NCBI RefSeq assembly: GCF_027923225.1 | Contig: NZ_BSDI01000010.1 | Span: 1-64,000, forward strand | DNA from: Phytohabitans aurantiacus | Lineage (GTDB): Bacteria > Actinomycetota > Actinomycetes > Mycobacteriales > Micromonosporaceae | Length of the DNA stretch: 64,000 bases | Direction: 5' to 3' | Shown here: positions 25,752 to 33,773 of the stretch, in pieces | How positions within the stretch are numbered: the stretch's first letter is position 1 | Layout: every line of letters starts with the position of its first letter | Translations under genes and position numbers: made by a program | The notes under the pieces: model-generated | Told to the model about the DNA's origin: nothing | The model's database searches: none | Seen by the model: the letters and a program-made list of their open reading frames with translations, nothing else

Positions 25752-26174
25752 GTGAGGGCACGACACGCGTGGGTCGCCGCAGCCGCGGCAGTGTTCGCAC
25801 TCGGCTGCGGAGCCGGCGGCGCCGGCGAAGACAAGGCCGACGAGCCGCCAGCGACCACAGCACCAGCGGTCGACATGTCGGCAGCGCTCGCCGCAGCTGG
25901 CATCCCGCCCGCGCCGGAGGCGAAGGCCTGGACCGCCTACATCGCCGCGCTCCGGAAGATCGACCCCGCGATCGTGGGCGATGACGAGGAGAAGGCCGTC
26001 GACCGCGGCCGCAACCAATGCGGCTCGGTGAAGGAACATCCGGACGACGAGGCGAAGCTGGTCGACCTGACCAACAAGCGGTTCACCGCTCCCGGCCACT
26101 CAGCCGGTTTCGGCAAGGCCAAGGCGACGAAGATCCTCGCTGCGGTGCGCAAGTACATCTGCCCCAGCTACTGA
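25752..26174 (+). CDS. Lipoprotein moron within the tail module
   Basis: A 140-aa secreted lipoprotein on the strand opposite to all surrounding tail genes. Its signal peptide ends in a lipobox (FALGC, Cys at about 19), then an Asp/Pro/Thr-rich spacer and a small helical domain with two further cysteines (RGRNQCGSV; VRKYICPSY) resembling DUF732-type actinobacterial lipoproteins. GTG start after ACAGGAGG. A TTGACG lies 48 bases upstream, without a convincing -10. Own orientation and surface location suggest lysogenic conversion or superinfection exclusion; this is inference. Confidence 0.75.
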   Translation: MRARHAWVAAAAAVFALGCGAGGAGEDKADEPPATTAPAVDMSAALAAAGIPPAPEAKAWTAYIAALRKIDPAIVGDDEEKAVDRGRNQCGSVKEHPDDEAKLVDLTNKRFTAPGHSAGFGKAKATKILAAVRKYICPSY

Positions 26175-26554
26175 TCCTGCGGCTCGTCGCCTGCCTTCGG
26201 GGCGAGTGCCCGGTACACCCGGCAGTCCGTGGTGAGCAGGCCCAGGATGCGGGTCTTCAGCCACCGCCAGGACCGGGCCTTCATCAGCGCCCGGTCCTCG
26301 ACGTCAACCCCGTATACCTGGTGCAGGTCGGCCTCTACATCCGCCCAGAGGGTCAGGACGGCTTCCCACGTGACGGGGCTGCCTTCTTGGCTGCGGCGGA
26401 CTTCCTCGGGGTACTCGTACCACTCGTAGAGGCCCGAGACCGGGTCGCGGCGGCCGCGGCCGTACGGCTCCCGCCAGTCGCCTTCTTCGCTGCCGCCCGA
26501 CGCTCCTGCCGGTTCGTCGGGCGCATTGCTTCCGGGCGGCCACCAGCCTGCCAA
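26168..26554 (-). CDS. Tail assembly chaperone, -1 frame extension (GT-type)
   Basis: A frame of up to 128 codons lying -1 to the upstream chaperone and overlapping it by about 200 bases. It lacks a good start codon (first candidate is a TTG) and holds the conserved-looking part YEWYEYPEEVRRSQ then VTWEAVLTLWADVEADLHQVYG. This arrangement upstream of a tape measure gene is that of lambda G/GT, where ribosomes slip to make a longer product. No canonical slippery heptamer is visible, so the exact site is open. Confidence 0.65.
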   Translation of the reverse strand: MAGWWPPGSNAPDEPAGASGGSEEGDWREPYGRGRRDPVSGLYEWYEYPEEVRRSQEGSPVTWEAVLTLWADVEADLHQVYGVDVEDRALMKARSWRWLKTRILGLLTTDCRVYRALAPKAGDEPQDQ

Positions 26555-26910
26555 TAACGCGTGGCAGCCTCCTCGCCCCCGATGATCCAGATGTAGGCCG
26601 TGGCGCCGCAGAACTCCACGAAGTGGTGCGGCACGTCGTCGGCCATCATCTCGTCGTACGCGGTCCCGAGTACCCGCTGCTGGAGAGTCAGGTCACCCTC
26701 CAACTCCGGCAGCGCGTTCACCCGAGCGACGGCCGCAGCCATCTCCTGCTCGGTGTCCGCAGCAGAGATGGCGCCGGCAGCGCGCGCCATCCGCTGGCAC
26801 CACAACCCCAGTTCCGCGTTCGGAAGCGGGACGACGTACTTCTGCCCCCGGACGGTGAGCGTGAGCCCGGGGGAGAAGTACTCGTCGAGGTCGCCGAGTA
26901 CGGCGCCCAT
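26353..26910 (-). CDS. Tail assembly chaperone (G-type)
   Basis: A 185-aa protein expected to coat the tape measure during tail assembly. It begins MGAVLGDLDEYFSPGLTLTV, continues with LPNAELGLWCQRMARAAGA, and ends in an Ala/Lys/Arg-rich tail. The ATG overlaps the stop of the tail tube gene (ATGA). The C-terminal 65 codons overlap the -1 frame extension, so part of translation probably yields a fusion. Confidence 0.75.
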   Translation of the reverse strand: MGAVLGDLDEYFSPGLTLTVRGQKYVVPLPNAELGLWCQRMARAAGAISAADTEQEMAAAVARVNALPELEGDLTLQQRVLGTAYDEMMADDVPHHFVEFCGATAYIWIIGGEEAATRYWQAGGRPEAMRPTNRQERRAAAKKATGGSRTAAAAATRSRASTSGTSTPRKSAAAKKAAPSRGKPS

Positions 26911-27662
26911 CAGACGTACACGTAGTTGTCGGCGGTGCCGCCGGTCGCCGAGGTGCCCTCGGCGGTGGTGACGGAGACGTTGACCGTGGAGGCGGCGACA
27001 GCCGGGGCGACAGCGACGATGTGGCCGTCGTTGACGACCTCGAACACCGCGGCGGCGACACCGAAGTCGACGTCGGTGGCGTCGGTGAAGTGCTGGCCGT
27101 AGATGTTGACCAGGTTCCCGCCCGCTGCCGCGCCGGTCGCCGGGTCCAGGCCGGTGACGACCGGGTCTAGGTTGGCCAGCGGGTTGACGATGTCGGCGAG
27201 GGCGCCTTGGCCCTGGAGGACGACGTCGACGACGTTGCGGCCCTTGCCGCCCGGCGGAGTCCACGTCTTAACAAAGACCCTGCCCTCGGAATCGTGGCCG
27301 GAGTCGATGCCGCTGCGGTGGTAGAAGCGGACGCCGAACTCGGCCTGCTCGACCCGCATCGTGCGGTGCTTCTTGAACTGGGTGCGCAGAAAGGCGTGGA
27401 TGGGGTCGAGAAGGGTGCCGGCGAGGTTGGTGGAGTAGGCGAGCTTGCCTTCGATCCGCCACTTGTAGCCGGTATTGGTCTCCCGCCCGGCGCCGTCGTC
27501 CTCGTAGTTCTCGTCTTCCTCAGTGCGGAGTTCCTCGATCAGCTTGGCATCTTCGATGCCCATGAGCTGGTTGTAGGCCACGGCGGGGAACGTCGCGGTG
27601 TCGATGTCGATGCGGTACTCCCGCGCGAGGTCGGTCACGCGGGTAGTTGGGGTCGTCGCCAT
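26910..27662 (-). CDS. Major tail (tube) protein with C-terminal Ig-like IPT/TIG domain
   Basis: A 250-aa structural protein. Residues 1-160 fit a siphovirus tail tube fold (YRIDIDTATFPAVAYNQLMG; NTGYKWRIEGKLAYSTNLAG). From about 165 an IPT/TIG-type Ig domain is attached (VVTGLDPATGAAAGGNLVNI; VFEVVNDGHIVAV), as found as surface decoration on many phage tubes. Located between tail completion and chaperone genes. Abundant expression expected. Confidence 0.85.
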   Translation of the reverse strand: MATTPTTRVTDLAREYRIDIDTATFPAVAYNQLMGIEDAKLIEELRTEEDENYEDDGAGRETNTGYKWRIEGKLAYSTNLAGTLLDPIHAFLRTQFKKHRTMRVEQAEFGVRFYHRSGIDSGHDSEGRVFVKTWTPPGGKGRNVVDVVLQGQGALADIVNPLANLDPVVTGLDPATGAAAGGNLVNIYGQHFTDATDVDFGVAAAVFEVVNDGHIVAVAPAVAASTVNVSVTTAEGTSATGGTADNYVYV

Positions 27663-27674
27663 GACGCCTCGCTT

Positions 27675-28121
27675 TCAGTCGGTGCGGTTGGTGGTGGCCC
27701 TCATGGCCTCGACGTAGTAGTTCTCGCTGCGCTCCCAACGGTTCTGGGCGTCCTGGCCGAGCGAGGTGTAGGACTGCCTCCACATGTCCACGACCGCGAC
27801 GGTGTTGAGCGTGGCCCGGCCGAGCGAGTCGAGGTCATCGAAGATCGCGTCGGCCAGGTCGTCACACACGCGGGGGTCCTCGGTGCCGCGTACCCGGATC
27901 TGGATGGCGCTGGTGTGGTCCTGCATCCCGCGTAGCGCGGTACCGACTGGATACGGGGCGAGGGTGATCAGCAGGTTGGGCGTCTGCGGGATCGCCCGGA
28001 TCACGATGGCCGTCTCGTTGACCATGTAAGCGCCGGTGGCCCGCCAGGTGCCGATGCCGGCCGTGTGAAGGCGCTGGGCGATGCCAACGAGCAGGAGGCT
28101 GGTCCAGCCTTCCCCGGCCAC
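27675..28121 (-). CDS. Tail terminator/completion protein
   Basis: A 148-aa protein of the 'minor capsid 3'/tail-terminator kind: WTSLLLVGIAQRLHTAGIG at the start, AIQIRVRGTEDPRVCDDLAD in the middle. Position just upstream of the tail tube gene supports the call. Exact family cannot be confirmed by eye. Confidence 0.65.
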   Translation of the reverse strand: MAGEGWTSLLLVGIAQRLHTAGIGTWRATGAYMVNETAIVIRAIPQTPNLLITLAPYPVGTALRGMQDHTSAIQIRVRGTEDPRVCDDLADAIFDDLDSLGRATLNTVAVVDMWRQSYTSLGQDAQNRWERSENYYVEAMRATTNRTD

Positions 28122-28124
28122 CGG

Positions 28125-28481
28125 TCAGCCCTCCAGCGGCTCGCCAGCCGCCTCCGCGATGAGTGCGATCATGGTGTCCGCCTCGGTGCCCATCGGCTCC
28201 TCCAGGTACTTGGCTTGCTTGCCCTCGTCGTGGCGGAAGGTCAGGTCCTCGTGCTGCACGGCGGCATACGGGCGGTCAAAGTAGACGGCGACCGCGCCGT
28301 CGGCCTCGTCCTTGGAGATGTCGCCGGAGCGCTCGAGTTCGCCCTCCTCGTGCGGCGCCAGGTCGGACGAGACCTGGAGCAGGTGTTCGCCGGCCAGCTC
28401 CAGGCCCTCGAAGCTGGCGCCTTTCAGCGCCGCGAGGATCTCGTCGCCGTGCCATTCGAGGACGAAGTCTTCGTCGGCCAT
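28125..28481 (-). CDS. Tail completion / HK97 gp10-like protein
   Basis: A 118-aa protein (from ATG 28481, GAGGTG 7 bases upstream; an in-frame GTG lies at 28490). It has an acidic helical N-terminus and the segments GDISKDEADGAVAVYFDRP and TFRHDEGKQAKYLEEP, the latter resembling the core of gp10/minor-capsid-2 proteins that close the head-tail joint. Order in the cluster agrees. Confidence 0.6.
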   Translation of the reverse strand: MADEDFVLEWHGDEILAALKGASFEGLELAGEHLLQVSSDLAPHEEGELERSGDISKDEADGAVAVYFDRPYAAVQHEDLTFRHDEGKQAKYLEEPMGTEADTMIALIAEAAGEPLEG

Positions 28482-28491
28482 GGCGGTCACC

Positions 28492-28836
28492 TCACTCCAG
28501 GGCCAGCTCCCAGTGCGCGGGCAGCGGGTGCCCGTGCGGGTCCTGGTAGGACGCTGCGAGGACCTTGGTGACCGCCCCGGTTGGCAGGGTGACCCGGGAG
28601 CCGACCGGCAGGACCGTCGCAGGCGGCGCGTACACCGTGGTCGACGAGATCACCACACCACCGGCGGCATCCTGGGTCTGTACCTGGACGCGGCGGCGGG
28701 TGTGCTCGATGACGCAGCCCTCGACGTCGACGGGTGCCGCGTAGGTGTCCCCGTAGGCGCCGCTGCCCTCGTACGCCTCGCCGGTGATGGTGTGCGGCTC
28801 CGGGATGTTCTCGGCCAGGAAGGCTGCCCAGTCCAT
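28492..28836 (-). CDS. Head-tail stopper-like protein
   Basis: A 114-aa protein rich in beta strands (YAAPVDVEGCVIEHTRRRVQ; LPVGSRVTLPTGAVTKVLA), the pattern of head-tail stopper/adaptor proteins. ATG overlaps the previous stop (TGATG). Function inferred mainly from order between connector and tail-completion genes. Confidence 0.6.
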   Translation of the reverse strand: MDWAAFLAENIPEPHTITGEAYEGSGAYGDTYAAPVDVEGCVIEHTRRRVQVQTQDAAGGVVISSTTVYAPPATVLPVGSRVTLPTGAVTKVLAASYQDPHGHPLPAHWELALE

Positions 28837-29540
28837 CAGCAGTAGCCCGGCTCGGAGGGGCCATCGCCGGTCAGGCCAGCCTGCTGGAGCACGTTCCAGG
28901 CTTGCTCCCACAGCGCGCCGATCTTGACCGGCGAGGCGGCGTCGCTGCCTCCCGTCGCGCGCTGCACGGAGAGCCGGCCGAGCGTAAAGCCGCCGGACGT
29001 CCGACCCAGACCTGAGGTGTTGCCCGCACCGAGGTTGCCGGCGACCTGTTCCAGGGTCGCCATCCGCAGCGCCTCCAGGTACGCGTCGGAGGTCGGCAGG
29101 CCGTCGTCGTCGACCTCGTACACCGCGCAGAGAAGCGCCCGGTTGACGTCCCTGCTCGCCCGTACGAGCAGCAGCGCTGCGTTCGCGGGCGTCGACCCCA
29201 GCCAGTCCTCCAGGTCGTCGACCGAGGCGTATGCGCCTGCAGCCGGCCTGGCCAGCACGGTAACGACCTCGTCGGCCGTGACCGGGTCGCCGAGGTAGGT
29301 TCCCGCCCAGGCGGCGAGGTAGTCGCCCTTAGGCAGTGCGTCTGGGGTGGCCCACGGGTAGCCGTAGGTGCCGGTGCCCGGGTGCGTGATACCTACCGAG
29401 GTCGGTCCGACGACCGCGGCGCCGCCGGCGATCGGGGTGATGGTGATGGTCAGCCCGGTCACGTCGACGAGTGGCCCATCAGGGTAGGCGCGCATCCGCG
29501 CGACGAGGGTGACGGTGCGGCCCTGCACCACGCTAGTCAT
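28836..29540 (-). CDS. Head-tail connector with N-terminal Ig-like domain
   Basis: A 234-aa protein. Residues 1-95 look like a beta-sandwich (VVQGRTVTLVARMRAYPDGP; TYGYPWATPDALPKGDY). Residues 100-234 are a helical gp6-like connector (YASVDDLEDWLGSTPANAAL; DAYLEALRMATLEQVAGNL). The fusion of a decoration-like domain to the connector is a modest oddity. ATG at 29540 overlaps the end of the fibre gene. Confidence 0.65.
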   Translation of the reverse strand: MTSVVQGRTVTLVARMRAYPDGPLVDVTGLTITITPIAGGAAVVGPTSVGITHPGTGTYGYPWATPDALPKGDYLAAWAGTYLGDPVTADEVVTVLARPAAGAYASVDDLEDWLGSTPANAALLLVRASRDVNRALLCAVYEVDDDGLPTSDAYLEALRMATLEQVAGNLGAGNTSGLGRTSGGFTLGRLSVQRATGGSDAASPVKIGALWEQAWNVLQQAGLTGDGPSEPGYC

Positions 29541-30636
29541 CGAAGTCCACCGCCCCGAAGTTGATCGCGTGTATGCGGAAGCTGTAGTTGGTGTCCGCGT
29601 AGACCTGCCCGGCACCGCCTGTGCCTCGACGCACCAGGGCGATCTTCGCGTCGCCGGACACGAGCATGGGCGCGGTGACTTTGAAGATCGCCGAGCCGGG
29701 CGAACGAAGGTAGGTGTTGTCCGTGTACCAGCCCGGCTCGCCGTCGAAGTCCGGTGCCGCGCCGTTCGTCGAGCCGTACTCGACGATGGCGTTGGCGGCG
29801 CCCAGTGCCGCGAGGTCCAGCGCGATGCCGCCGCCCACGATGGCCATGAACCGCGCGGATACCTGGATCACGTCGTCGACCGCAGCCGGGATGACCACCG
29901 CCAGGTCCTCGGTGCCGTTGTTGCAGACCACGAAGTTCCCGCTGGTGTTGGAGCCGGCCACGTTGCCCGAGGTGATCCGCTTGCGCCGGATGACGACCGT
30001 GGAGCCGCCTCCGCCTTCGTGGGTGTGGTCGCCAGCGGCCACGGTGCCGGCAGCCGTCCCGACTGCGCGGGTGGCGGAGTCGCCGAGGCCGAGGTTGGTG
30101 CGCGAGGTGCTCGCGCTGGCCAGGTCAGAGAGGTTGCTCGCACGCTGCGCTGAGGCGGCGATAGCGGCGGCCTGGGCGGCGTTCGCCTTCGACGTCGCGC
30201 CGGCCTGGGTCTCCAGCGTGCTGGTGTCGGCGATGCCGTGCACGCTGGTGCTGTCCGCGTTGTGCGTGGTCACTGCGGCGTCGGCGTATGCGCGGTCGCC
30301 GTGTGGATCGCTGGCCCCCGCGTGCGCCACCACCGCGGCGGCCGCAGTGCCGGCAGCATCGGCGCCGACCTGAGCAGCGTTCGGCAGCACCGGTGTGCCG
30401 TGTGTGTGGTTGCCACGCGAGTAGGCGGTGGCGTTTCCGGCGGAGGCAGCCTGGCCGTAGGTCGTTTCGGAGACCACAGTCGTCGACGGCGTTCCGCCCC
30501 CGCCGCCGTTGTTGGCCACGTACTCCTCGGATGCGGCTGGGGAGCCGTCCTCGAGGACGAGAGGGCCGGTCATGGTGCCGCCGGCGAGGTCGAGCTTCGT
30601 GGGGTCGCTGGTGTCGGCGTAGCCGTCCGCAGCCAT
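29533..30636 (-). CDS. Head fibre / minor structural protein
   Basis: A 367-aa fibrous protein. It starts with KLDLAGGTMTGPLVLEDGSP, the phage-fibre repeat. A Gly/Ser/Thr- and Ala-rich middle follows, with helical stalk segments (SKANAAQAAAIAASAQRAS) and HTH-G or H-TH motifs (GNHTHG; GDHTHEG) typical of metal-binding tail-fibre shafts. A C-terminal beta domain of about 130 aa ends in YSFRIHAINFGAVDF. It lies between capsid and connector genes, far from the tail tip, which suggests a head-attached fibre. Confidence 0.65.
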   Translation of the reverse strand: MAADGYADTSDPTKLDLAGGTMTGPLVLEDGSPAASEEYVANNGGGGGTPSTTVVSETTYGQAASAGNATAYSRGNHTHGTPVLPNAAQVGADAAGTAAAAVVAHAGASDPHGDRAYADAAVTTHNADSTSVHGIADTSTLETQAGATSKANAAQAAAIAASAQRASNLSDLASASTSRTNLGLGDSATRAVGTAAGTVAAGDHTHEGGGGSTVVIRRKRITSGNVAGSNTSGNFVVCNNGTEDLAVVIPAAVDDVIQVSARFMAIVGGGIALDLAALGAANAIVEYGSTNGAAPDFDGEPGWYTDNTYLRSPGSAIFKVTAPMLVSGDAKIALVRRGTGGAGQVYADTNYSFRIHAINFGAVDFDD

Positions 30637-30662
30637 GGCACCTCCCCGGCATGTGGTGAGGG

Positions 30663-30697
30663 GTGCCCGGCCGCCGGGGTGGGTGGCGGCCGGGCAC
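30663..30697. terminator. GC hairpin upstream of the fibre gene
   Basis: GTGCCCGGCCGCC pairs perfectly with GGCGGCCGGGCAC (13 bp) around a 9-base loop. No T-tract. It sits in the 71-bp gap after the capsid-group genes and may attenuate transcription or protect mRNA ends. Confidence 0.55.
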
Positions 30698-30707
30698 GAT
30701 CAGAAGG

Positions 30708-31295
30708 TCAGGAGACGATCGCGATGGGGCACTTAGCGACCCCGGTCTGCGTCCCCGTAGCGGCCGGGAACACCCCGTCCAGCCCGGTGCCGAACGTGAA
30801 GCCCAGCGCCCTGCCGCCCACCGCGGCCGAGGCAGTGACGATCGGCGCGCACCCCAGCAGCGTGTTGACCGTGGTGGTGGCCGTCGTCGTGGTGGCGACG
30901 ATGTACCAGCCGTCTTCCTCGATCACCTGCGGCGTCGCGAGGGCAAGCTGCTTCTTGGTGTTGACCGCCCACGCCGTGTTCGTGATGTCGGCGGACTGGG
31001 CCAGGAGCGCGCCGTCCGGGTCGTACAGCGCGTGCGCTCGGTGGGTCGGCCCGTTCTCGGCGGTGTTGCCCGCGACGAACGCCAGGTTGGTGACCAGGTC
31101 GCCCTTGCGGAGCCAGATGCGGGTGCCGATGGCCACCCCGGAAGCGGTGGCGGCCAGGTCGGACGTACACGCCCAGGCCGGGATGTTCGACCTGACGAAC
31201 GCTCCCTGGCTGATGCCAGGAAGGGCGTTGAATGCCAGGTCAAGGGCCGCAGCGTCGGCGAGCGGTCCCTCGTAGTAGCGGCCGAGTACCGTCAT
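30708..31295 (-). CDS. Virion structural protein, unknown
   Basis: A 195-aa beta-rich protein without signal or membrane segments (GTRIWLRKGDLVTNLAFVAG; EDGWYIVATTTTATTTVNTL). Position next to the capsid gene suggests a decoration or fibre-associated protein. No family recognised. Confidence 0.55.
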   Translation of the reverse strand: MTVLGRYYEGPLADAAALDLAFNALPGISQGAFVRSNIPAWACTSDLAATASGVAIGTRIWLRKGDLVTNLAFVAGNTAENGPTHRAHALYDPDGALLAQSADITNTAWAVNTKKQLALATPQVIEEDGWYIVATTTTATTTVNTLLGCAPIVTASAAVGGRALGFTFGTGLDGVFPAATGTQTGVAKCPIAIVS

Positions 31296-31669
31296 GCCGG
31301 CTCGCCTCCCTTCGGGCCGAGCACGAGCTCGGCGAGCTGGTCGCGGGTCTTGGCGTCGGCGTCGGCCTGGGCGAGACGCTTCTCGCCGGCGGCCTCGGAC
31401 GTCACGTAGGTGACCCAGTCGGCCTTGGACGAGCCGCGCGTCGGCACCTCGGTCGGCTTCTCCTCGGCGGGCGGGTCGGCGTCGGGCTCCTCGATGTCGG
31501 GCTCCTCGATGCCGAGCTGCTCGATGCCGTACCTCTTGCGCTCGAAGTAGGCGAGCGCACGACGGTGCTTCTCTTCCGCGGTGTCGATCGTCGCGGAGCC
31601 GTCGGCGAACGCGACGCCAGCGACCAGACCGGTGTACCCCGCAACCGGGGCTGTGATCTTGTACCGCAT
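31292..31669 (-). CDS. Small acidic capsid-linked protein
   Basis: A 125-aa protein with an N-terminal beta-hairpin-like segment (RYKITAPVAGYTGLVAGVAF), an acidic EEPDxEEPDAD repeat in the middle, and a C-terminal helix. ATG at 31669 overlaps the capsid stop (TGATG); an upstream in-frame GTG is at 31672. Probable head-associated protein with an rho-N-like C-terminal helix; function not assigned. Confidence 0.55.
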   Translation of the reverse strand: MRYKITAPVAGYTGLVAGVAFADGSATIDTAEEKHRRALAYFERKRYGIEQLGIEEPDIEEPDADPPAEEKPTEVPTRGSSKADWVTYVTSEAAGEKRLAQADADAKTRDQLAELVLGPKGGEPA

Positions 31670-32730
31670 CACTGCACCTTGACCTTCCGGAGCACGCCGC
31701 AGCTCTTGGTGCTCTTCAGCACCATGGCCACGGGGCCCATCTCGACCTCGTAGGTCTTGACCGCGCCGGGCTCGTCCTGCCGCGGCAGGTACGTCTCGAC
31801 GAGCGGCTTGTTGGACACAGCCGCGCCGTGCAGCGCGTCCATGCCGAACGTCGCCGCATAGAGGTCGGTCAGCCCGGTGATCGTGCCGCCGCCGCCGGCC
31901 TCGTCCGCGTCCGCCGAGTAGATCGGCACGATCGGGCTGGAGCCGGTCTGCCCGTTGCCGAGGTCGACCAGGACCCAGTCGCCGTACCGCTCGATGCGGC
32001 GCCCCAGGTCGTCCTTGTCGGCCGTGTACATGCCGGCCCAGCGCGCCAGCGCACGGATGCGGGTCACGCTCTTGTTGTTGCCGAGGATGGCCTTCTCGCC
32101 GGGCGGGAGCGCACCCGGGACGCCGAGGTCACCGCCGCCGGTCTTCGACGGGGTGATCAGGGACAGCATCTCGTCGAGGCGGTCCAGGGCCGCCATCGCG
32201 AGCGCCTGCGTGATCACCGTGCTGGCAGTCCAGTCGAGGTACCCGGCGCTGACGCCGTTGTCGAGCGGGTCGTACTCGGTCTCGGTGCCGGTCAGGCTCT
32301 TGTCCAGACCGTCGAAGCCGAGCACGTCGACCGCGACGTCGCCGTTGATCAGCTCCTCCTGCACCTTCTGCTGAGTGCCGGTGAGCAGCTGCTGCATCTG
32401 GAACGTGGCCTCATTGGTGGACGCCTGGCCGAGGTTCCGCAGGACCCGGTCGATGTTGAACGCGCCGCCGAGGGGCTTGAGGTCCACGGTGTACCGCTGA
32501 CGCTGCGCCTGCCCGGGCGTGTACTCCGTGTTCAGAGCACGGAATGCTGCACCGCGGGGCGTGGTCAGTCGGGTGTAGCCGTAGGTGAGGGTGGCGCCGC
32601 CGGTTGGGTTGACGACGTCGTCCCAGACGATTCGGTCCAGGAGCCAGGAGTACCGGCGCAGGTGGTCGATCACCGCGAAGGCGACGTCGTCCTGCACGTT
32701 CACCTGGGCCTGGGCGAGAGTGATAGCCAT
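31669..32730 (-). CDS. Major capsid protein
   Basis: A 353-aa coat protein. It begins MAITLAQAQVNVQDDVAFAV, has the segment LDRIVWDDVVNPTGG, an N-arm, and a C-terminal EVEMGPVAMVLKSTKS typical of actinophage HK97-fold coats. A CAGGAG site precedes the ATG; the frame is open upstream into the scaffold gene without a better start. It follows the scaffold gene by 29 bases. Confidence 0.88.
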   Translation of the reverse strand: MAITLAQAQVNVQDDVAFAVIDHLRRYSWLLDRIVWDDVVNPTGGATLTYGYTRLTTPRGAAFRALNTEYTPGQAQRQRYTVDLKPLGGAFNIDRVLRNLGQASTNEATFQMQQLLTGTQQKVQEELINGDVAVDVLGFDGLDKSLTGTETEYDPLDNGVSAGYLDWTASTVITQALAMAALDRLDEMLSLITPSKTGGGDLGVPGALPPGEKAILGNNKSVTRIRALARWAGMYTADKDDLGRRIERYGDWVLVDLGNGQTGSSPIVPIYSADADEAGGGGTITGLTDLYAATFGMDALHGAAVSNKPLVETYLPRQDEPGAVKTYEVEMGPVAMVLKSTKSCGVLRKVKVQ

Positions 32731-32759
32731 TCGGCTACTCCTGTCCTGGTTGGTGAGTG

Positions 32760-33491
32760 TTAGCCGCTGGCGGCGGCGAGTGCCGCGCCGAGCGAGGATG
32801 GGCGTTGCTTGCCGCCGCCTCCGCTGCCGGTGTGGTCCGCTCCCTGGCGGGCCGGCCCTTGGCCACCCTGGGGAGCAGTCGCGGCGAGCTTGGGGTTGGC
32901 CTTGATCGCGTCCTTGATCGCGGCCGTGACGCTCTTCTCGAAGTCGGTGGCCGTCGGGTCGAGCTCGGCCAGGGTCTTCATGAAGCCGCGGCTGTCCTGG
33001 AGCGCGTCGACGTCGCCGCCGGCCTTGCCTGCGAGTTTGAAAAGCGCGTTCTCGATGGACAGTTCGCTGATCTTGGCCTGGGCGTCGGTCAGCTCCTTGG
33101 CGACCTTCGCCGCGGTGGCGGCCGGGTCGGTCTTCGGGTCCGGCTTCAGCCCGAGCGCGATGAGGACCGCGTCGAGCTTGGCCTGCTGGTCCTGCTCTGC
33201 CTTCTGGCGCAGCTCCTTCTCGCGCTTGGCGTCGTCTCGGGCCTTGCCGAGGTCCCGCATTGCACGGTCGGGGTCGAGGTCGCCGTCCAGCTTGGGTTTC
33301 TTGGCCGGGTCGTCTCCGTCGCCGGCCTTGCCGGGGTCGGTGTCGCCGGTACCGGGGCCCCCGCCCTGGGGGTTGGGGTCGCCGGTGTCGCCGGGGGCGT
33401 CCCGTCGCCAGCCGCCGCGTGGTGCACGGATGCTGGGGATGCCGGACAGGGCGCAAGCTGCGGCGATGGTGCGTGTACGGGTTTTGTGCAT
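32760..33491 (-). CDS. Scaffolding protein
   Basis: A 243-aa protein with a disordered Gly/Pro/Asp-rich N-terminus and a long coiled coil (AMRDLGKARDDAKREKELRQ; LTDAQAKISELSIENALFKL), ending in a Gly-rich, basic tail. Composition, size and place directly before the capsid gene are those of siphovirus scaffolds. Supports procapsid assembly and is then lost. Confidence 0.82.
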   Translation of the reverse strand: MHKTRTRTIAAACALSGIPSIRAPRGGWRRDAPGDTGDPNPQGGGPGTGDTDPGKAGDGDDPAKKPKLDGDLDPDRAMRDLGKARDDAKREKELRQKAEQDQQAKLDAVLIALGLKPDPKTDPAATAAKVAKELTDAQAKISELSIENALFKLAGKAGGDVDALQDSRGFMKTLAELDPTATDFEKSVTAAIKDAIKANPKLAATAPQGGQGPARQGADHTGSGGGGKQRPSSLGAALAAASG

Positions 33492-33569
33492 GGTGAGGTG
33501 CCCTCCTTGAGGGTGCTCAGGGTTGACCCAGCCGGCCTTGCCGGTGGGAGCAGAGGGTGAAGAGTCGGG

Positions 33570-33773
33570 CTACTGCTCGGCGGGGCGCAGCTGCGTGTAC
33601 CCGTTGGACCAGCTGCGGAGAGCCTCAGCGACCGGCGTGGTGGTGGGTAGGTGGCGGGTCACGTCCTCGACTACCTGGCGGGCCTTGCCCGTCTCGTAGG
33701 AGATCTCGTCGCCGTCGACGGTGATTCGGTCGAGCACCTTGCCCGACCTCACCGATACGTACTCGATGATCAT
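33570..33773 (-). CDS. Small protein coupled to the MuF gene
   Basis: A 67-aa protein (MIIEYVSVRSGKVLDRITVD...) starting in the stop of the MuF-kinase gene (ATGA). One small alpha/beta fold, no membrane segment. Its tight coupling to a probable effector-bearing capsid protein makes an accessory or immunity role conceivable, but nothing in the sequence proves it. Confidence 0.55.
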   Translation of the reverse strand: MIIEYVSVRSGKVLDRITVDGDEISYETGKARQVVEDVTRHLPTTTPVAEALRSWSNGYTQLRPAEQ

